The translations under genes were made by a program, and so were the position numbers. Shown one piece after another: positions 16,960 through 27,515 of a stretch of DNA of 54,878 nt (positions are counted from its first letter, which is position 1; the number at the start of each line of letters is the position of its first letter). The stretch is from contig JAOPYX010000357.1 in NCBI GenBank assembly GCA_025964535.1, positions 1 to 54,878 on the forward strand, read 5' to 3'. The notes under the pieces are model-generated. The model was given only the letters and a program-made list of their open reading frames with translations. It was not told where the DNA came from and made no database searches. Origin of the DNA: Actinomycetes bacterium. Its GTDB lineage: Bacteria > Actinomycetota > Thermoleophilia > Gaiellales > Gaiellaceae.

Positions 16960-17583
16960 TCATTCCGGAAGGCGTGCGAGCGCGCGGCGGCCTCGCGCCG
17001 TCAGCGCAAAGTGCACGTCGATCAACCCATCGGCGAGTAGCTCCGTCGCGTACTCCCAGGGCGGCGAGCCTCCATCCGCGAGAGAGTCTGCGAGCGCCTG
17101 GACCGCGTCCCTCGATGCGACGAACGTCTCGCGGAATTCGGTGCGGTCGAGGCGAAAGCGGAAGGACGGATCGACGGCCGCGAAGTCCTTCTCCGCCACG
17201 ATGCGTCCGACGAGCGAACCGTCGATCTCGACCTCGAGCTCCTCGCCCGGCTTGCCGCGGACCTCGACGGTCGCGCGGTCGTCCGATGTGCCTCGGAAGA
17301 CGAGTGGTCGCACGGCAGGCGGTCCCGGCGGCTCCGGCCGGCGGTAATGCAGGTGGTCGCTCCATGCCCGCTGCAGCTCTTCGTCGGCCACCCATTCGGC
17401 GAGCGATCGCTCGAACTGATCGCGGACATGCGACATGCGCGGCTCGATTCGCCGACGGGTGCTGCTCTCCGGTGCTGCGCGCTTGTGCTCGTTCTGTAAG
17501 TGGTGGTAGTGATGCGCCAATGCCTCGAGCATCTCGCGTCGAGGGAGTGTGTCGAGGTGCCCTGGATGCGTCCTGCTCTTCAA
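16960..17583 (-). CDS. Hypothetical soluble protein
   Basis: The 207-aa protein has a helical N-terminal part (LEALAHHYHHLQNEHKRAA) and a C-terminal beta-rich part with PLVFRGTSDDRATVEVRGKP and GEELEVEIDGSLVGRIVAE, ending in a helical LTARGRRALARLPE tail. I do not recognise the family. The TTG at 17583 has GGGAG about 5 bp upstream; an ATG at 17532 would be shorter. It lies 24 bp downstream of the thiol oxidoreductase gene and is probably the third gene of the peroxiredoxin operon. Confidence 0.7.
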   Translation of the reverse strand: MKSRTHPGHLDTLPRREMLEALAHHYHHLQNEHKRAAPESSTRRRIEPRMSHVRDQFERSLAEWVADEELQRAWSDHLHYRRPEPPGPPAVRPLVFRGTSDDRATVEVRGKPGEELEVEIDGSLVGRIVAEKDFAAVDPSFRFRLDRTEFRETFVASRDAVQALADSLADGGSPPWEYATELLADGLIDVHFALTARGRRALARLPE

Positions 17584-17607
17584 GGGAGCTCCCGGCGGCA
17601 GCTGCGC

Positions 17608-18147
17608 TCAGAGGGCGGCGCTGACGGCGGTGAGCAGCGACTCGAGGTCGTATCCACCGTCGTGACGGATGCCGTTGACGAAGAAGGTTGGCGTGCCGTT
17701 GACGCCGCTTCTGACTCCGCTCGAAAAGTCTTCGCGGATTCGCGGCACGTGCACGTGCGTGTCGAGCTCGAGCGCGAACCGCTCGACGTCGAGCCTCAGT
17801 GCGGCGGCATATGCGAGGAGGTACTGCATGCCGAGGCGGTCCTGATGCTCGAACAACAGATCATGCATCTCCCAGAAGCGATCCTGTGTGCCGGCGGCCT
17901 CGGCCGCTTCGGCCGCTTGCTGTGCGTGCGGGTGGATCTGGGTGAGGGGAAAGTGCCGGTAAGCGAACCTCATCCGATCGCCGATGATCTGCATGACGTG
18001 GTTCACAGAGTTGTGGGCGGCTCCGCAGAACGGGCATTCGAAGTCGCCGTACTCGACGAGCGTGACGGGCGCCGTCGCCGGCCCGCGCACGTGGTCGCGT
18101 GCGCTGACCGGCACCGTCAGACGAGGCCGGTCGAGGACGGCGCTCAT
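17608..18147 (-). CDS. DsbA-like thioredoxin-fold oxidoreductase, cytosolic
   Basis: This 179-aa thioredoxin-fold protein of the Thioredoxin_4/DsbA group has the redox motif C38-P-F-C41 in YGDFECPFCGAA. A helical insertion follows (HAQQAAEAAEAAGTQDRFWE), and the cis-proline loop is GVNGTPTFFVNG. No signal peptide or membrane anchor is present, unlike classical DsbA, so a cytosolic disulfide or peroxidase-recycling role is likely. The ATG at 18147 overlaps the peroxiredoxin stop by 4 bp, suggesting the two work together, with this protein possibly the reductant. Confidence 0.88.
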   Translation of the reverse strand: MSAVLDRPRLTVPVSARDHVRGPATAPVTLVEYGDFECPFCGAAHNSVNHVMQIIGDRMRFAYRHFPLTQIHPHAQQAAEAAEAAGTQDRFWEMHDLLFEHQDRLGMQYLLAYAAALRLDVERFALELDTHVHVPRIREDFSSGVRSGVNGTPTFFVNGIRHDGGYDLESLLTAVSAAL

Positions 18148-18641
18148 GCCGCCTTCTCACGTGCCATCGACTCGAGCGCGATCAGGATCCCGTCTGCTCC
18201 AGGGTTGACTCCGACCGGTGACACGTAGCTCCAGCGGATCGTTCCTCCCTCGTCGACCACGAACAGCGCCCGCTTGCTCATCCCGGTACCGTCGTCGTAG
18301 ACGCCGTAGCGTTGTGCCACCTCTCCTTTCGGATGAAAGTCCGCGAGAAGCGGGAAGTGGAGGTTGCGGTGCTGTGCAAACGCGACGTGACACCAAGCAT
18401 GGTCGATCGAGATGCCGACCAGCTCCGCGGCGTATCGCTTGAACTCCGGTAGCACCTCGTTGTACAGCGACATCTGATCGGTGCAGATCGGGCTCCAGTC
18501 CGCGGGATAGAAGGCCATGACCAGGCGTCGGCCCCCGAAGTCGGCCAGGCTCACGGACTGGTCAGGCGTCGATCGAAGGTCGAAGCCCGGCGCTGCGGTA
18601 CCCGGCTCGAGCGCGCGCGTCGGGTACTCCGTCGTCGTCAT
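18144..18641 (-). CDS. Peroxiredoxin (AhpC/TSA family)
   Basis: This thiol peroxidase of 165 aa reduces peroxides. The peroxidatic cysteine is C53 in FYPADWSPICTDQ, the equivalent of PxxxTxxC. C84 in DHAWCHVAFAQHR is a possible resolving cysteine. The fold ends with DEGGTIRWSYVSPVGVNPGA. The ATG at 18641 is preferred over an earlier start that adds a 13-residue tail unlike the family. It heads the operon with the CPFC protein and diverges from the chaperone operon across 146 bp. Confidence 0.92.
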   Translation of the reverse strand: MTTTEYPTRALEPGTAAPGFDLRSTPDQSVSLADFGGRRLVMAFYPADWSPICTDQMSLYNEVLPEFKRYAAELVGISIDHAWCHVAFAQHRNLHFPLLADFHPKGEVAQRYGVYDDGTGMSKRALFVVDEGGTIRWSYVSPVGVNPGADGILIALESMAREKAA

Positions 18642-18787
18642 GCTCTCGCTATAGCCGCGATCCGCCGCCGCTCGGGACACTCAGGGGTCATCGGGGTCCA
18701 GGCTCGCCGCCTGGGGCGGCTCGGCGTTCCTCCACCGGTCACTACGGTCGAAAGAGAGAAGCGCTCGATTCGATTGAGGAGGCAGAG

Positions 18788-19246
18788 ATGCTGATGCGTT
18801 TCGACCCATTCCGCGGGCTGGACCGGCTTGCCGAGGAGCTGACGGGCTCGGCGGAGCGTACGCCCCGCACATTTCCGATGGACGCGTATCGCCGCGGGGA
18901 GGACGTCGTTCTGCTCTTTGACCTGCCGGGCGTCGATCCGCAATCGATCGACCTGACGGTCGACCAGCACGTGCTGACAGTGCGCGCCGAGCGGCGGTCG
19001 GAACGCGAGGATGGGGCGGAGGTGCTCGCGGCCGAGCGCCCGCAGGGCAGCTTCGTCCGGCGCGTGTTCCTCGGCGACGCACTCGACATGGACCGGATCA
19101 GCGCCGAGTACCACAACGGCGTTCTCCAATTGACGATCCCGGTGTCCGAGCGGGCGAAGCCGCGCAAGATCGAGGTCGCCGCAGACGGGCAGCAGCAGGC
19201 ACAGCCTGTCGGGCAGCAGTCGCAGCCGGTAGGCGCAGGAACGTAG
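18788..19246 (+). CDS. Small heat shock protein, Hsp20/alpha-crystallin
   Basis: This ATP-independent holdase of 152 aa has the alpha-crystallin domain from about 35 to 135: VLLFDLPGVDPQSIDLTVD, then LTVRAERR and the conserved NGVLQLTIPV ending. AGGAGG lies 5 bp before the ATG. It heads a chaperone operon of seven genes, with the thioredoxin gene starting directly after its stop. No HAIR (HspR box) or CIRCE element is visible in the 146-bp leader. A second hsp20 paralogue is at 35657. Confidence 0.93.
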   Translation: MLMRFDPFRGLDRLAEELTGSAERTPRTFPMDAYRRGEDVVLLFDLPGVDPQSIDLTVDQHVLTVRAERRSEREDGAEVLAAERPQGSFVRRVFLGDALDMDRISAEYHNGVLQLTIPVSERAKPRKIEVAADGQQQAQPVGQQSQPVGAGT

Positions 19247-19747
19247 ATGGCCGGCGAGCCAAGGGCCGCCGGCGAGGCAGCCCGCGGAGCTGGGGAGCCG
19301 AGCGGGATCGTCCGTTGCCCGAACTGCGGGGCGCGGAACCGTCTTCGGCCGAACGCGGAGGGCATTCCTCGCTGCGCACGGTGCCAGAGCGTCCTGCCGT
19401 GGATCACGAGCGCGACCGAGGCGTCGTTCGACGAGGAGACCCACGCTTCGGTCCCGGTGGTCGTCGACTTCTGGGCCCCGTGGTGCGCACCGTGCCGGAT
19501 GGTGCAGCCCGTTCTGGAGAGATTGGCCGGCGAGTACGCCGGCCGGCTGAAAGTGGTCGAGGTCAACGTCGACGAGCAGCCACGGCTCGCGCAGCGGTGG
19601 CAGGCGATGAGCATCCCGATGCTGGTGGTGCTGCGCGACGGCGAAGAGCTCGACCGAATCATCGGCGCACTTCCACCTGCCGAGCTCGAACGGCGCTTGC
19701 AGCCCGCCCTCGACGCGGGCGCGCAGCACGCCGGGAGTCCGACGTGA
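19247..19747 (+). CDS. Thioredoxin with N-terminal zinc ribbon (Trx2/TrxC type)
   Basis: This 166-aa protein has a four-cysteine zinc ribbon (C24, C27, C43, C46) in front of a thioredoxin domain. The active site is W79-C80-A-P-C83 in [13 protein letters not shown], with the cis-proline in [12 protein letters not shown]. TrxC-type thioredoxins are linked to oxidative and heat stress because zinc release makes them stress-responsive. It begins immediately after the hsp20 stop and is followed 43 bp later by dnaK, so it belongs to the chaperone operon. Confidence 0.92.
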   Translation: MAGEPRAAGEAARGAGEPSGIVRCPNCGARNRLRPNAEGIPRCARCQSVLPWITSATEASFDEETHASVPVVVDFWAPWCAPCRMVQPVLERLAGEYAGRLKVVEVNVDEQPRLAQRWQAMSIPMLVVLRDGEELDRIIGALPPAELERRLQPALDAGAQHAGSPT

Positions 19748-19790
19748 GCGTGCCGAACCGAAGCTCGACGCAGTAGGGAGGAAGTGCGAG

Positions 19791-21680
19791 ATGGCCAAAG
19801 CAGTTGGGATCGACCTGGGCACGACGAACTCGGTGGTCGCCGCTGTCATGGAAGGCGGCAAGGCGGAGGTGATACCCAACGCAGAGGGGGCGCGCACCAC
19901 TCCATCGGTCGTCGCGTTCACGGACGACGGCCAACGTCTTGTCGGGCAGGTTGCGAAACGGCAGGCGATCCTCAATCCCGAGGCAACGGTGTACTCGGTC
20001 AAGCGGTTCATCGGCCGCAAATGGGACGAGGTCACCGAGGAGGCGAAGGCCGTCTCGTACAAGGTCGTCAAAGGTCCCAACGACGCCGTGCGCATCGAGA
20101 TTCGCGAGAAGCAATACGCACCCGAGGAGATCTCTGCGCTCATCCTGCGCAAGCTTGCCGAGGATGCGGGCAAGTTCCTCGGCGAGCGCGTGACCGAGGC
20201 GGTGATCACCGTTCCCGCCTACTTCAACGATGCCCAGCGCCAAGCGACAAAAGACGCAGGCATGATCGCCGGGCTCGAGGTCCTGCGAATCATCAACGAG
20301 CCGACCGCCGCGGCACTCGCGTACGGACTCGACAAGCGCGGTCAGGAGACCGTGATGGTGTTCGACCTCGGCGGCGGCACCTTCGACGTGTCGCTGCTCG
20401 ACGTCGGCGATGGGCTGGTCGAGGTACGGGCCGTGAACGGCGACGGCCACCTCGGCGGCGACGACTTCGACAAGCGGATCGTCGACTGGCTTGCCGACGA
20501 GTTCAAGAACGATCAGGGAATCGACCTGCGCGCCGATCCGCAGGCGCTGCAGCGGCTGTACGAAGCTGCGGAGCGCGCGAAGGTCGAGCTGTCGAGCGCA
20601 ACGCAGACCCAGATCAACCTACCCTTCATCACGGCCGACGCCTCCGGGCCGAAGCACCTGAACACCTCGCTCACGCGCTCGAAGTTCGAGCAGCTGACGG
20701 CAGACTTGATCGAGCGCTGTCGCGGACCCGTCGAGGCTGCGCTTGCGGACGCCAAGGTGACCGCCGACGACATCGACGAAGTGATCCTGGTGGGCGGCTC
20801 CACGCGAATGCCGGCCGTGCAAGAGCTCGTCCGCCGGCTCACCGGTGGCAAGGAGCCCAATATGACGGTCAACCCCGACGAGGTCGTTGCCATCGGCGCC
20901 GCGTTGCAGGCCGGCGTGCTGAAAGGCGAGGTCGAGGACGTCGTGCTCCTAGACGTGACGCCGCTGTCGCTCGGGCTCGAGACACTCGGCGGTGTGATGA
21001 CGCCGGTGATCGAACGGAACACGACGATCCCGGCGCGGAGGGCGGAGGTGTTCTCGACGGCAGAGGACGATCAGACCGCGGTCGATGTGAGCGTGCTGCA
21101 AGGGGAACGCGAGCTTGCGGCCGACAACCGGCAGTTGGCGCGCTTTCGGCTCGAGGGCATTCGCCCGGCGCCGCGCGGAGGTCCGCACGTCGAGGTCACG
21201 TTCGACATCGACGCCAACGGGATCCTCAACGTCGCTGCGAAGGATCAGGACACGGGTGCCGAGCAGCGCGTGACCATCTCGGAGAGCACGAATCTCGATC
21301 CCGGCGAAGCCGAGCGCATGGTTCGCGACGCCGAGGAGCACGCGCAGGAGGATCGGCGGCTGCGAGAGGAGATAGACGCGCGCAACGAGCTGGATTCGCT
21401 TGCGCACCGCGCGGACCAACTCGTGCAGGAGCTGCAGGACAGGCTGCCGGTGCACGAGAAGGCGCGCGCCGAGCAGCTGGTCGCGGATGCGCGCAGCGCG
21501 ATCCAGGAGCAAGCGGGCCTCGATCGAGTGCGACCGCTCGCGGCCGACTTGCAGCAGATCATCCACGGCCTGACGGCGTCGGCCGCCGCGGGACCGACCG
21601 ACGGCGGCGGCAACGGGCGCGCGGCCGAAGAGGCGGCCGACGAGGAGGAGGTCATCGATGCGGAGTTCACCCGGGACTGA
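19791..21680 (+). CDS. dnaK: Chaperone DnaK (Hsp70)
   Basis: This ATP-dependent Hsp70 chaperone is 629 aa, a normal length. The nucleotide-binding start is [18 protein letters not shown]; further signatures are [17 protein letters not shown] and [17 protein letters not shown]. The substrate domain contains [17 protein letters not shown]. The tail ends in the acidic [12 protein letters not shown], like other DnaK proteins. A strong GGGAGGAA site precedes the ATG. Its last 23 bases overlap grpE. Confidence 0.97.
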   Translation: MAKAVGIDLGTTNSVVAAVMEGGKAEVIPNAEGARTTPSVVAFTDDGQRLVGQVAKRQAILNPEATVYSVKRFIGRKWDEVTEEAKAVSYKVVKGPNDAVRIEIREKQYAPEEISALILRKLAEDAGKFLGERVTEAVITVPAYFNDAQRQATKDAGMIAGLEVLRIINEPTAAALAYGLDKRGQETVMVFDLGGGTFDVSLLDVGDGLVEVRAVNGDGHLGGDDFDKRIVDWLADEFKNDQGIDLRADPQALQRLYEAAERAKVELSSATQTQINLPFITADASGPKHLNTSLTRSKFEQLTADLIERCRGPVEAALADAKVTADDIDEVILVGGSTRMPAVQELVRRLTGGKEPNMTVNPDEVVAIGAALQAGVLKGEVEDVVLLDVTPLSLGLETLGGVMTPVIERNTTIPARRAEVFSTAEDDQTAVDVSVLQGERELAADNRQLARFRLEGIRPAPRGGPHVEVTFDIDANGILNVAAKDQDTGAEQRVTISESTNLDPGEAERMVRDAEEHAQEDRRLREEIDARNELDSLAHRADQLVQELQDRLPVHEKARAEQLVADARSAIQEQAGLDRVRPLAADLQQIIHGLTASAAAGPTDGGGNGRAAEEAADEEEVIDAEFTRD

Positions 21681-22185
21681 GCGGGACGCGCCACGTAATC
21701 CGGCTGAGCTCTCCGAGGAAGAGCTCCGCACCGAGCTCGAGCAAACGCGCGCGTGGCTCGACGAGACCGAGGATCACTATTTGCGCGCACGAGCGGATCT
21801 CGACAACTACCGCAAGCGTGCCGAGCGGGACGTCGAGCGGCGGGTGCGCGAGCAGGGCGATGCGCTGCTTCGCGGCTGGTTGGAGGTTGTCGACACCGTC
21901 GAGCGTGCGCTCGCGCTCGGGCCGGACGACCCGGGACTTCGCGCGGTCCTCGAGCAGATGGAGTCGCTTCTCACCCGCCACGGCGTCAGACGCTTCGGCG
22001 AGGCCGGAGACATGTTCGATCCCGAACGGCACGAGGCGATCGCCGTCGTCGCGGATCCCGATCGCCCCGCCGGCACGATCGCCGAGGTCGCGCGGTCCGG
22101 GTATTCCGCCGGTGACCGTGTTCTCCGCCCGGCGCAAGTCGCCGTTGCTCGCCCATCTGCTGACGGTCCCGCTGACGGCGACTGA
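21658..22185 (+). CDS. grpE: GrpE nucleotide exchange factor
   Basis: This 175-aa partner of DnaK promotes ADP release. A long charged coiled-coil helix ([20 protein letters not shown], then [15 protein letters not shown]) is followed by the small beta domain with [19 protein letters not shown]. The family's PxFDPxxHEA motif is recognisable. The ATG at 21658 has GAGGAGGAG just upstream and lies inside the end of dnaK (23-bp overlap). Its stop overlaps dnaJ by one base (TGATG), so the two are translationally coupled. Confidence 0.93.
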   Translation: MRSSPGTERDAPRNPAELSEEELRTELEQTRAWLDETEDHYLRARADLDNYRKRAERDVERRVREQGDALLRGWLEVVDTVERALALGPDDPGLRAVLEQMESLLTRHGVRRFGEAGDMFDPERHEAIAVVADPDRPAGTIAEVARSGYSAGDRVLRPAQVAVARPSADGPADGD

Positions 22186-23123
22186 TGCCGGTCGCGTATC
22201 GCGATTACTACGAAGCACTCGGCGTGCCGCGCGGCGCGAGCAGTGAGGAGATTCGTGCCGCCTACCGGAAGCTTGCGCGGGAGTACCACCCGGACGTGAA
22301 CAAGGACCCGGGTGCAGAGGAGCGGTTCAAGGAGGTCTCCGAGGCATACGAGGTGCTGCGCGACCCCGAGAAGCGGGAGCGCTACGACCGGCTCGGCTCG
22401 AACTGGCGTGCCGGCGACGACGTCTCCGGAGCGGCATCGGGATTCGGGGGCTTCCAGCCCGGCGAAGGCTACGAGGACGTCCGAGTCTCGTTCGGCGACG
22501 GCGCCGGGTTCGGCGATTTCTCGGATCTCTTCGAAGGGCTCTTCGGCGCGCGGGCGGGGCGTGGCTTTGCGGGAGGAGGCTTCGCGCGAGCGCGGCGAGG
22601 CGCCGACGTCGAGGCCGAGCTCGAGCTGTCGCTCGAAGAGGCCGCGGCGGGAGGACATCGCTGGGTCGCGCTGCCCGGCGGCCGCTCATACGAGGTGACG
22701 GTTCCGCCCGGTGTTCGCGACGGACAACGCATTCGCCTGGCGGGGGAGGGGCGCGAGGGAAGTGGCGGCGGCCCCGTCGGCGATCTGTTGCTGCGCGTGC
22801 GGATTCGCCCGCATCCGCGCTTCCGCCTCGAGGGCGACGACCTGTACACCGACCTGCCGGTCAGCCCCTGGGAGGCGGCGCTCGGAGCGACGGTCGACCT
22901 GGAGACGCTCGAGGGCCGCGCTCAGGTGAAAGTGCCCGGCGGCTCGTCGTGCGGTCGGCGGCTGCGTTTGCGCGGGGAGGGGATGCCGCGCACCGACGGT
23001 GGTCATGGCGACCTCTACGCGGAAGTGCGCATCCTCGTGCCGAAGAAGCTCAGCCGTGCCGAGCGCAAGGCATTCGAGCAGCTCGCCGAGACGTCGAAGT
23101 TCGATCCGCGGTCGGGCAGATGA
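22185..23123 (+). CDS. DnaJ-like J-domain co-chaperone lacking zinc finger (CbpA type)
   Basis: This Hsp40 co-chaperone of 312 aa stimulates DnaK. The J domain covers 5-70 with HPD at 35-37, followed by a Gly/Phe-rich linker ([24 protein letters not shown]). The CxxCxGxG zinc-finger repeats of class I DnaJ are absent. The two C-terminal substrate domains include [19 protein letters not shown] and [10 protein letters not shown]. It is therefore a class II/CbpA-type protein. It overlaps grpE by one base at its 5' end and the CbpM-like gene by 4 bp at its 3' end. Confidence 0.92.
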   Translation: MPVAYRDYYEALGVPRGASSEEIRAAYRKLAREYHPDVNKDPGAEERFKEVSEAYEVLRDPEKRERYDRLGSNWRAGDDVSGAASGFGGFQPGEGYEDVRVSFGDGAGFGDFSDLFEGLFGARAGRGFAGGGFARARRGADVEAELELSLEEAAAGGHRWVALPGGRSYEVTVPPGVRDGQRIRLAGEGREGSGGGPVGDLLLRVRIRPHPRFRLEGDDLYTDLPVSPWEAALGATVDLETLEGRAQVKVPGGSSCGRRLRLRGEGMPRTDGGHGDLYAEVRILVPKKLSRAERKAFEQLAETSKFDPRSGR

Positions 23124-23449
23124 GCACGGTCGTTCGACCGGTCGAGACCCATCTCGTCGTGCGTGACGGGCGATCCGGCGGCCGGCCCGACCTCGATGCG
23201 CTCGCACAGGAGGCCGGCGTTCACCCTCAGCTCGTGCGGCGGCTGATCGCGCTCGGGCTCCTCGACGTTGTCCCCGGCAGGCCGTTTCCGCGCGATGCAG
23301 CTCCTCGCATCGCGCGCGCAGTGCGCCTACGGCGCGATCTCGGACTCAACTATGCGGGCGCGCTGCTTGCGTGCGAGCTGCTCGACAGGATCGAGCAGTT
23401 GGAGCAGCGTCTCCGCCGCTACGAACCTGCCGATCGGCAGCGGAGGTGA
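23120..23449 (+). CDS. CbpM-like MerR-fold chaperone modulator
   Basis: This 109-aa protein has a small winged-helix-like region ([20 protein letters not shown]) followed by a helical end [20 protein letters not shown]. The arrangement matches CbpM-type MerR_2 proteins, which bind the J domain of CbpA and modulate it. An HspR-like repressor is the alternative. Position directly after a CbpA-type dnaJ, with a 4-bp overlap, favours CbpM. The ATG at 23120 is preferred over longer in-frame starts that lie inside dnaJ. Confidence 0.78.
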   Translation: MSTVVRPVETHLVVRDGRSGGRPDLDALAQEAGVHPQLVRRLIALGLLDVVPGRPFPRDAAPRIARAVRLRRDLGLNYAGALLACELLDRIEQLEQRLRRYEPADRQRR

Positions 23450-23453
23450 CGTG

Positions 23454-26108
<2,655 letters not shown>

Positions 26109-26144
26109 TCGCGCAGTACGACGCGACGGCCTCTCTCGTCGAAA

Positions 26145-26336
26145 CTATCGAAGAAACGACCTCTCGGTGGCAGCGCGACGTGCACCGCGCGCGATGCGCC
26201 AGTTCGACGCGTGGCACATCGGGCAGTGCGCAGGCGTGACCGCGACGATGACGCCGTATCCGCACGCTCGGCAGACGAGCTCCGTCCGGGGGGCGCCGAC
26301 CGTGGGAAGACCGGACGCGACGTGCAAATGGTCCAC
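26145..26336 (-). CDS. Small zinc-ribbon/rubredoxin-like protein
   Basis: The 63-aa protein has two CxxC pairs (C22-x-x-C25 and C38-x-x-C41) in VCRACGYGVIV and HCPMCHASNW, a zinc-ribbon or rubredoxin-like knuckle, with a basic tail (RGARRAATERSFLR). It lies 13 bp downstream of the CxCxxxxC gene and is the last gene of the HxlR operon. GTG at 26336 is the likely start. The function is unknown; metal binding is inferred from cysteine spacing. Confidence 0.65.
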   Translation of the reverse strand: MDHLHVASGLPTVGAPRTELVCRACGYGVIVAVTPAHCPMCHASNWRIARGARRAATERSFLR

Positions 26337-26349
26337 GGCCGGCTCCTGC

Positions 26350-26661
26350 TCAGACCCTCACATCGGGCGTTGCCCGGTCGCCGGGCATCCGGATCAGGAC
26401 GTAGTGGTCGGTTCGTCCGACGACCTCTTCCAGCTCGCGCTGCTCATGGCCCGGCACGACGGCGTAGACGCCAGGCTCTGCTCGCATGGCGTCGTACTCC
26501 GCCTGCGTCATCCGCATGGCTTGGGTGCATTCGTCGTTCGGGCACTCGCAGATGAGCCAGATGAGATCCACCTTGCTCAAGATCGGGACAGCGAGCTCGA
26601 CGATGCGCTCGTTGACCGCGCGGAAGAGATCCGAGCTCTCGCTGATGCCGATCGAGTTCAT
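26350..26661 (-). CDS. CxCxxxxC-motif protein, copy A (unknown family)
   Basis: The 103-aa protein carries a cysteine cluster C38-x-C40-x4-C45 in LICECPNDEC. It has a direct paralogue at 35145-35651 sharing LFRxVNERIxELA and the motif xxCEC...C, and ending with a GHE(R/Q) segment and YVxxR. Conservation of the three cysteines with identical spacing points to metal or redox binding, but I know no described family. The ATG overlaps the stop of the HxlR gene by 4 bp, so the regulator and this protein are translationally coupled. Confidence 0.75.
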   Translation of the reverse strand: MNSIGISESSDLFRAVNERIVELAVPILSKVDLIWLICECPNDECTQAMRMTQAEYDAMRAEPGVYAVVPGHEQRELEEVVGRTDHYVLIRMPGDRATPDVRV

Positions 26662-27134
26662 CGCGCGATTGCGGCCGTCGGGCGCCGACGCGCTGCCTCA
26701 CGGGCCGCGGCGAGGCGTTCGGCGGCGCGCTGCTCGGCGACGTCGACCCCGTCGAAGCGGTGGCGCAGGCGTGCCTCGCGCGCCTCTTCTCCGTGGGCTT
26801 CCTGCCACTCGGCGAGCGCCATCAACGGATCGGTGATCGTCCAGCCCAACGGCGTGAGCGAGTATTCGACCCGCAGCGGTACCTCGGCGAAGATGCGGCG
26901 AGCCACGAGGCCGTCGCGCTCCAGCGTGCGCAGCGTGTCGGTCATCATCTTCTTCGACGCGCCTGGAAGGCATTCGAGCAACCTGCAATGGCGGTGCACT
27001 CCGCGCGCCATCAGGAAGACGAGGTACACCTTCCATTTTCCCTGCAGCAGCTCGAGAGTGCCCTCGATCTGCTCAATCAACTCGCGCTCGCTCCTCTGGA
27101 GCTGCCGAGCTTCTCGCGAATCCGAGTTGCGCAC
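26658..27134 (-). CDS. HxlR-family winged-helix transcription regulator
   Basis: This is a DNA-binding regulator of the HxlR/DUF24 family, which includes redox- and aldehyde-sensing repressors. The core is LLQGKWKVYLVFLMARGVHR, then MMTDTLRTLERDGLVARRIF and RVEYSLTPLGWTI. Two cysteines (HRHCRLLECLP) lie at the start of the recognition region and could be sensors. GTG at 27134 has an excellent GGAGGAGG 7 bp upstream and gives 158 aa; GTG at 27161 is also possible. Its own promoter carries two near-identical 16-bp direct repeats, suggesting autoregulation. Confidence 0.85.
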   Translation of the reverse strand: MRNSDSREARQLQRSERELIEQIEGTLELLQGKWKVYLVFLMARGVHRHCRLLECLPGASKKMMTDTLRTLERDGLVARRIFAEVPLRVEYSLTPLGWTITDPLMALAEWQEAHGEEAREARLRHRFDGVDVAEQRAAERLAAAREAARRRPTAAIAR

Positions 27135-27515
27135 GAGCGTACCTCCTCCAGTCTCGGTCACGCGAATCCCCCCTTTGTCGTCCTTGCGGACACGGTGTTG
27201 TTTGTCCTCGCGACACGGCGTCGCGGTATGCGGACGCGGTGTTGAGGCGATGGCGAAACCGAGGATCGCGCAGGGGATCCTCGCGCGCATCCGCGTAACC
27301 ACCAGTCGTGGGACGCGCCAGACGCCGTCGGATCGGGGAACTCACTAGTGCGCCGCGACGTGCTCGGCAACGTTGCGCTGCCATGCGTGCCGTCCGACCC
27401 ACACTCGACACGACAAACGTCCTCGCAGGCGCGGCCGGCGTCGTGCTCCCGGCCCTCCGAGAATTGCTTCGAATATCTGAGGTTCTAACAGGCTGCGCGG
27501 GTTTACGGTGCAGAT
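27135..27515. other. 381-bp divergent intergenic region between HxlR and LuxR genes
   Basis: No gene is supported here. The left half holds the 16-bp direct repeats and must carry the HxlR promoter. The right part has a weak promoter-like pair, TTGCTT (27464-27469) and TAACAG (27486-27491) with a 16-bp spacer, about 25 bp before the LuxR ATG. Nothing else stands out. Confidence 0.4.
27185..27244. repeat. Two 16-bp direct repeats upstream of the HxlR gene
   Basis: TGCGGACACGGTGTTG (27185-27200) and TGCGGACGCGGTGTTG (27229-27244) differ at one base and are spaced 44 bp apart, about four helical turns. They lie 51-110 bp upstream of the HxlR start, on the side where its minus-strand promoter must be. 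They are candidate binding sites for the HxlR protein or another regulator. Confidence 0.55.

Noticed and set aside
18642-18787. HspR (HAIR) or CIRCE box in front of the chaperone operon
   Set aside because: Read on both strands, the leader shows no CTTGAGT-type repeat or CIRCE palindrome.
19784-22246. An 820-codon frame overlapping dnaK and grpE
   Set aside because: Translation is Arg/Gly/Ala-rich low complexity and is out of register with the certain DnaK and GrpE frames.
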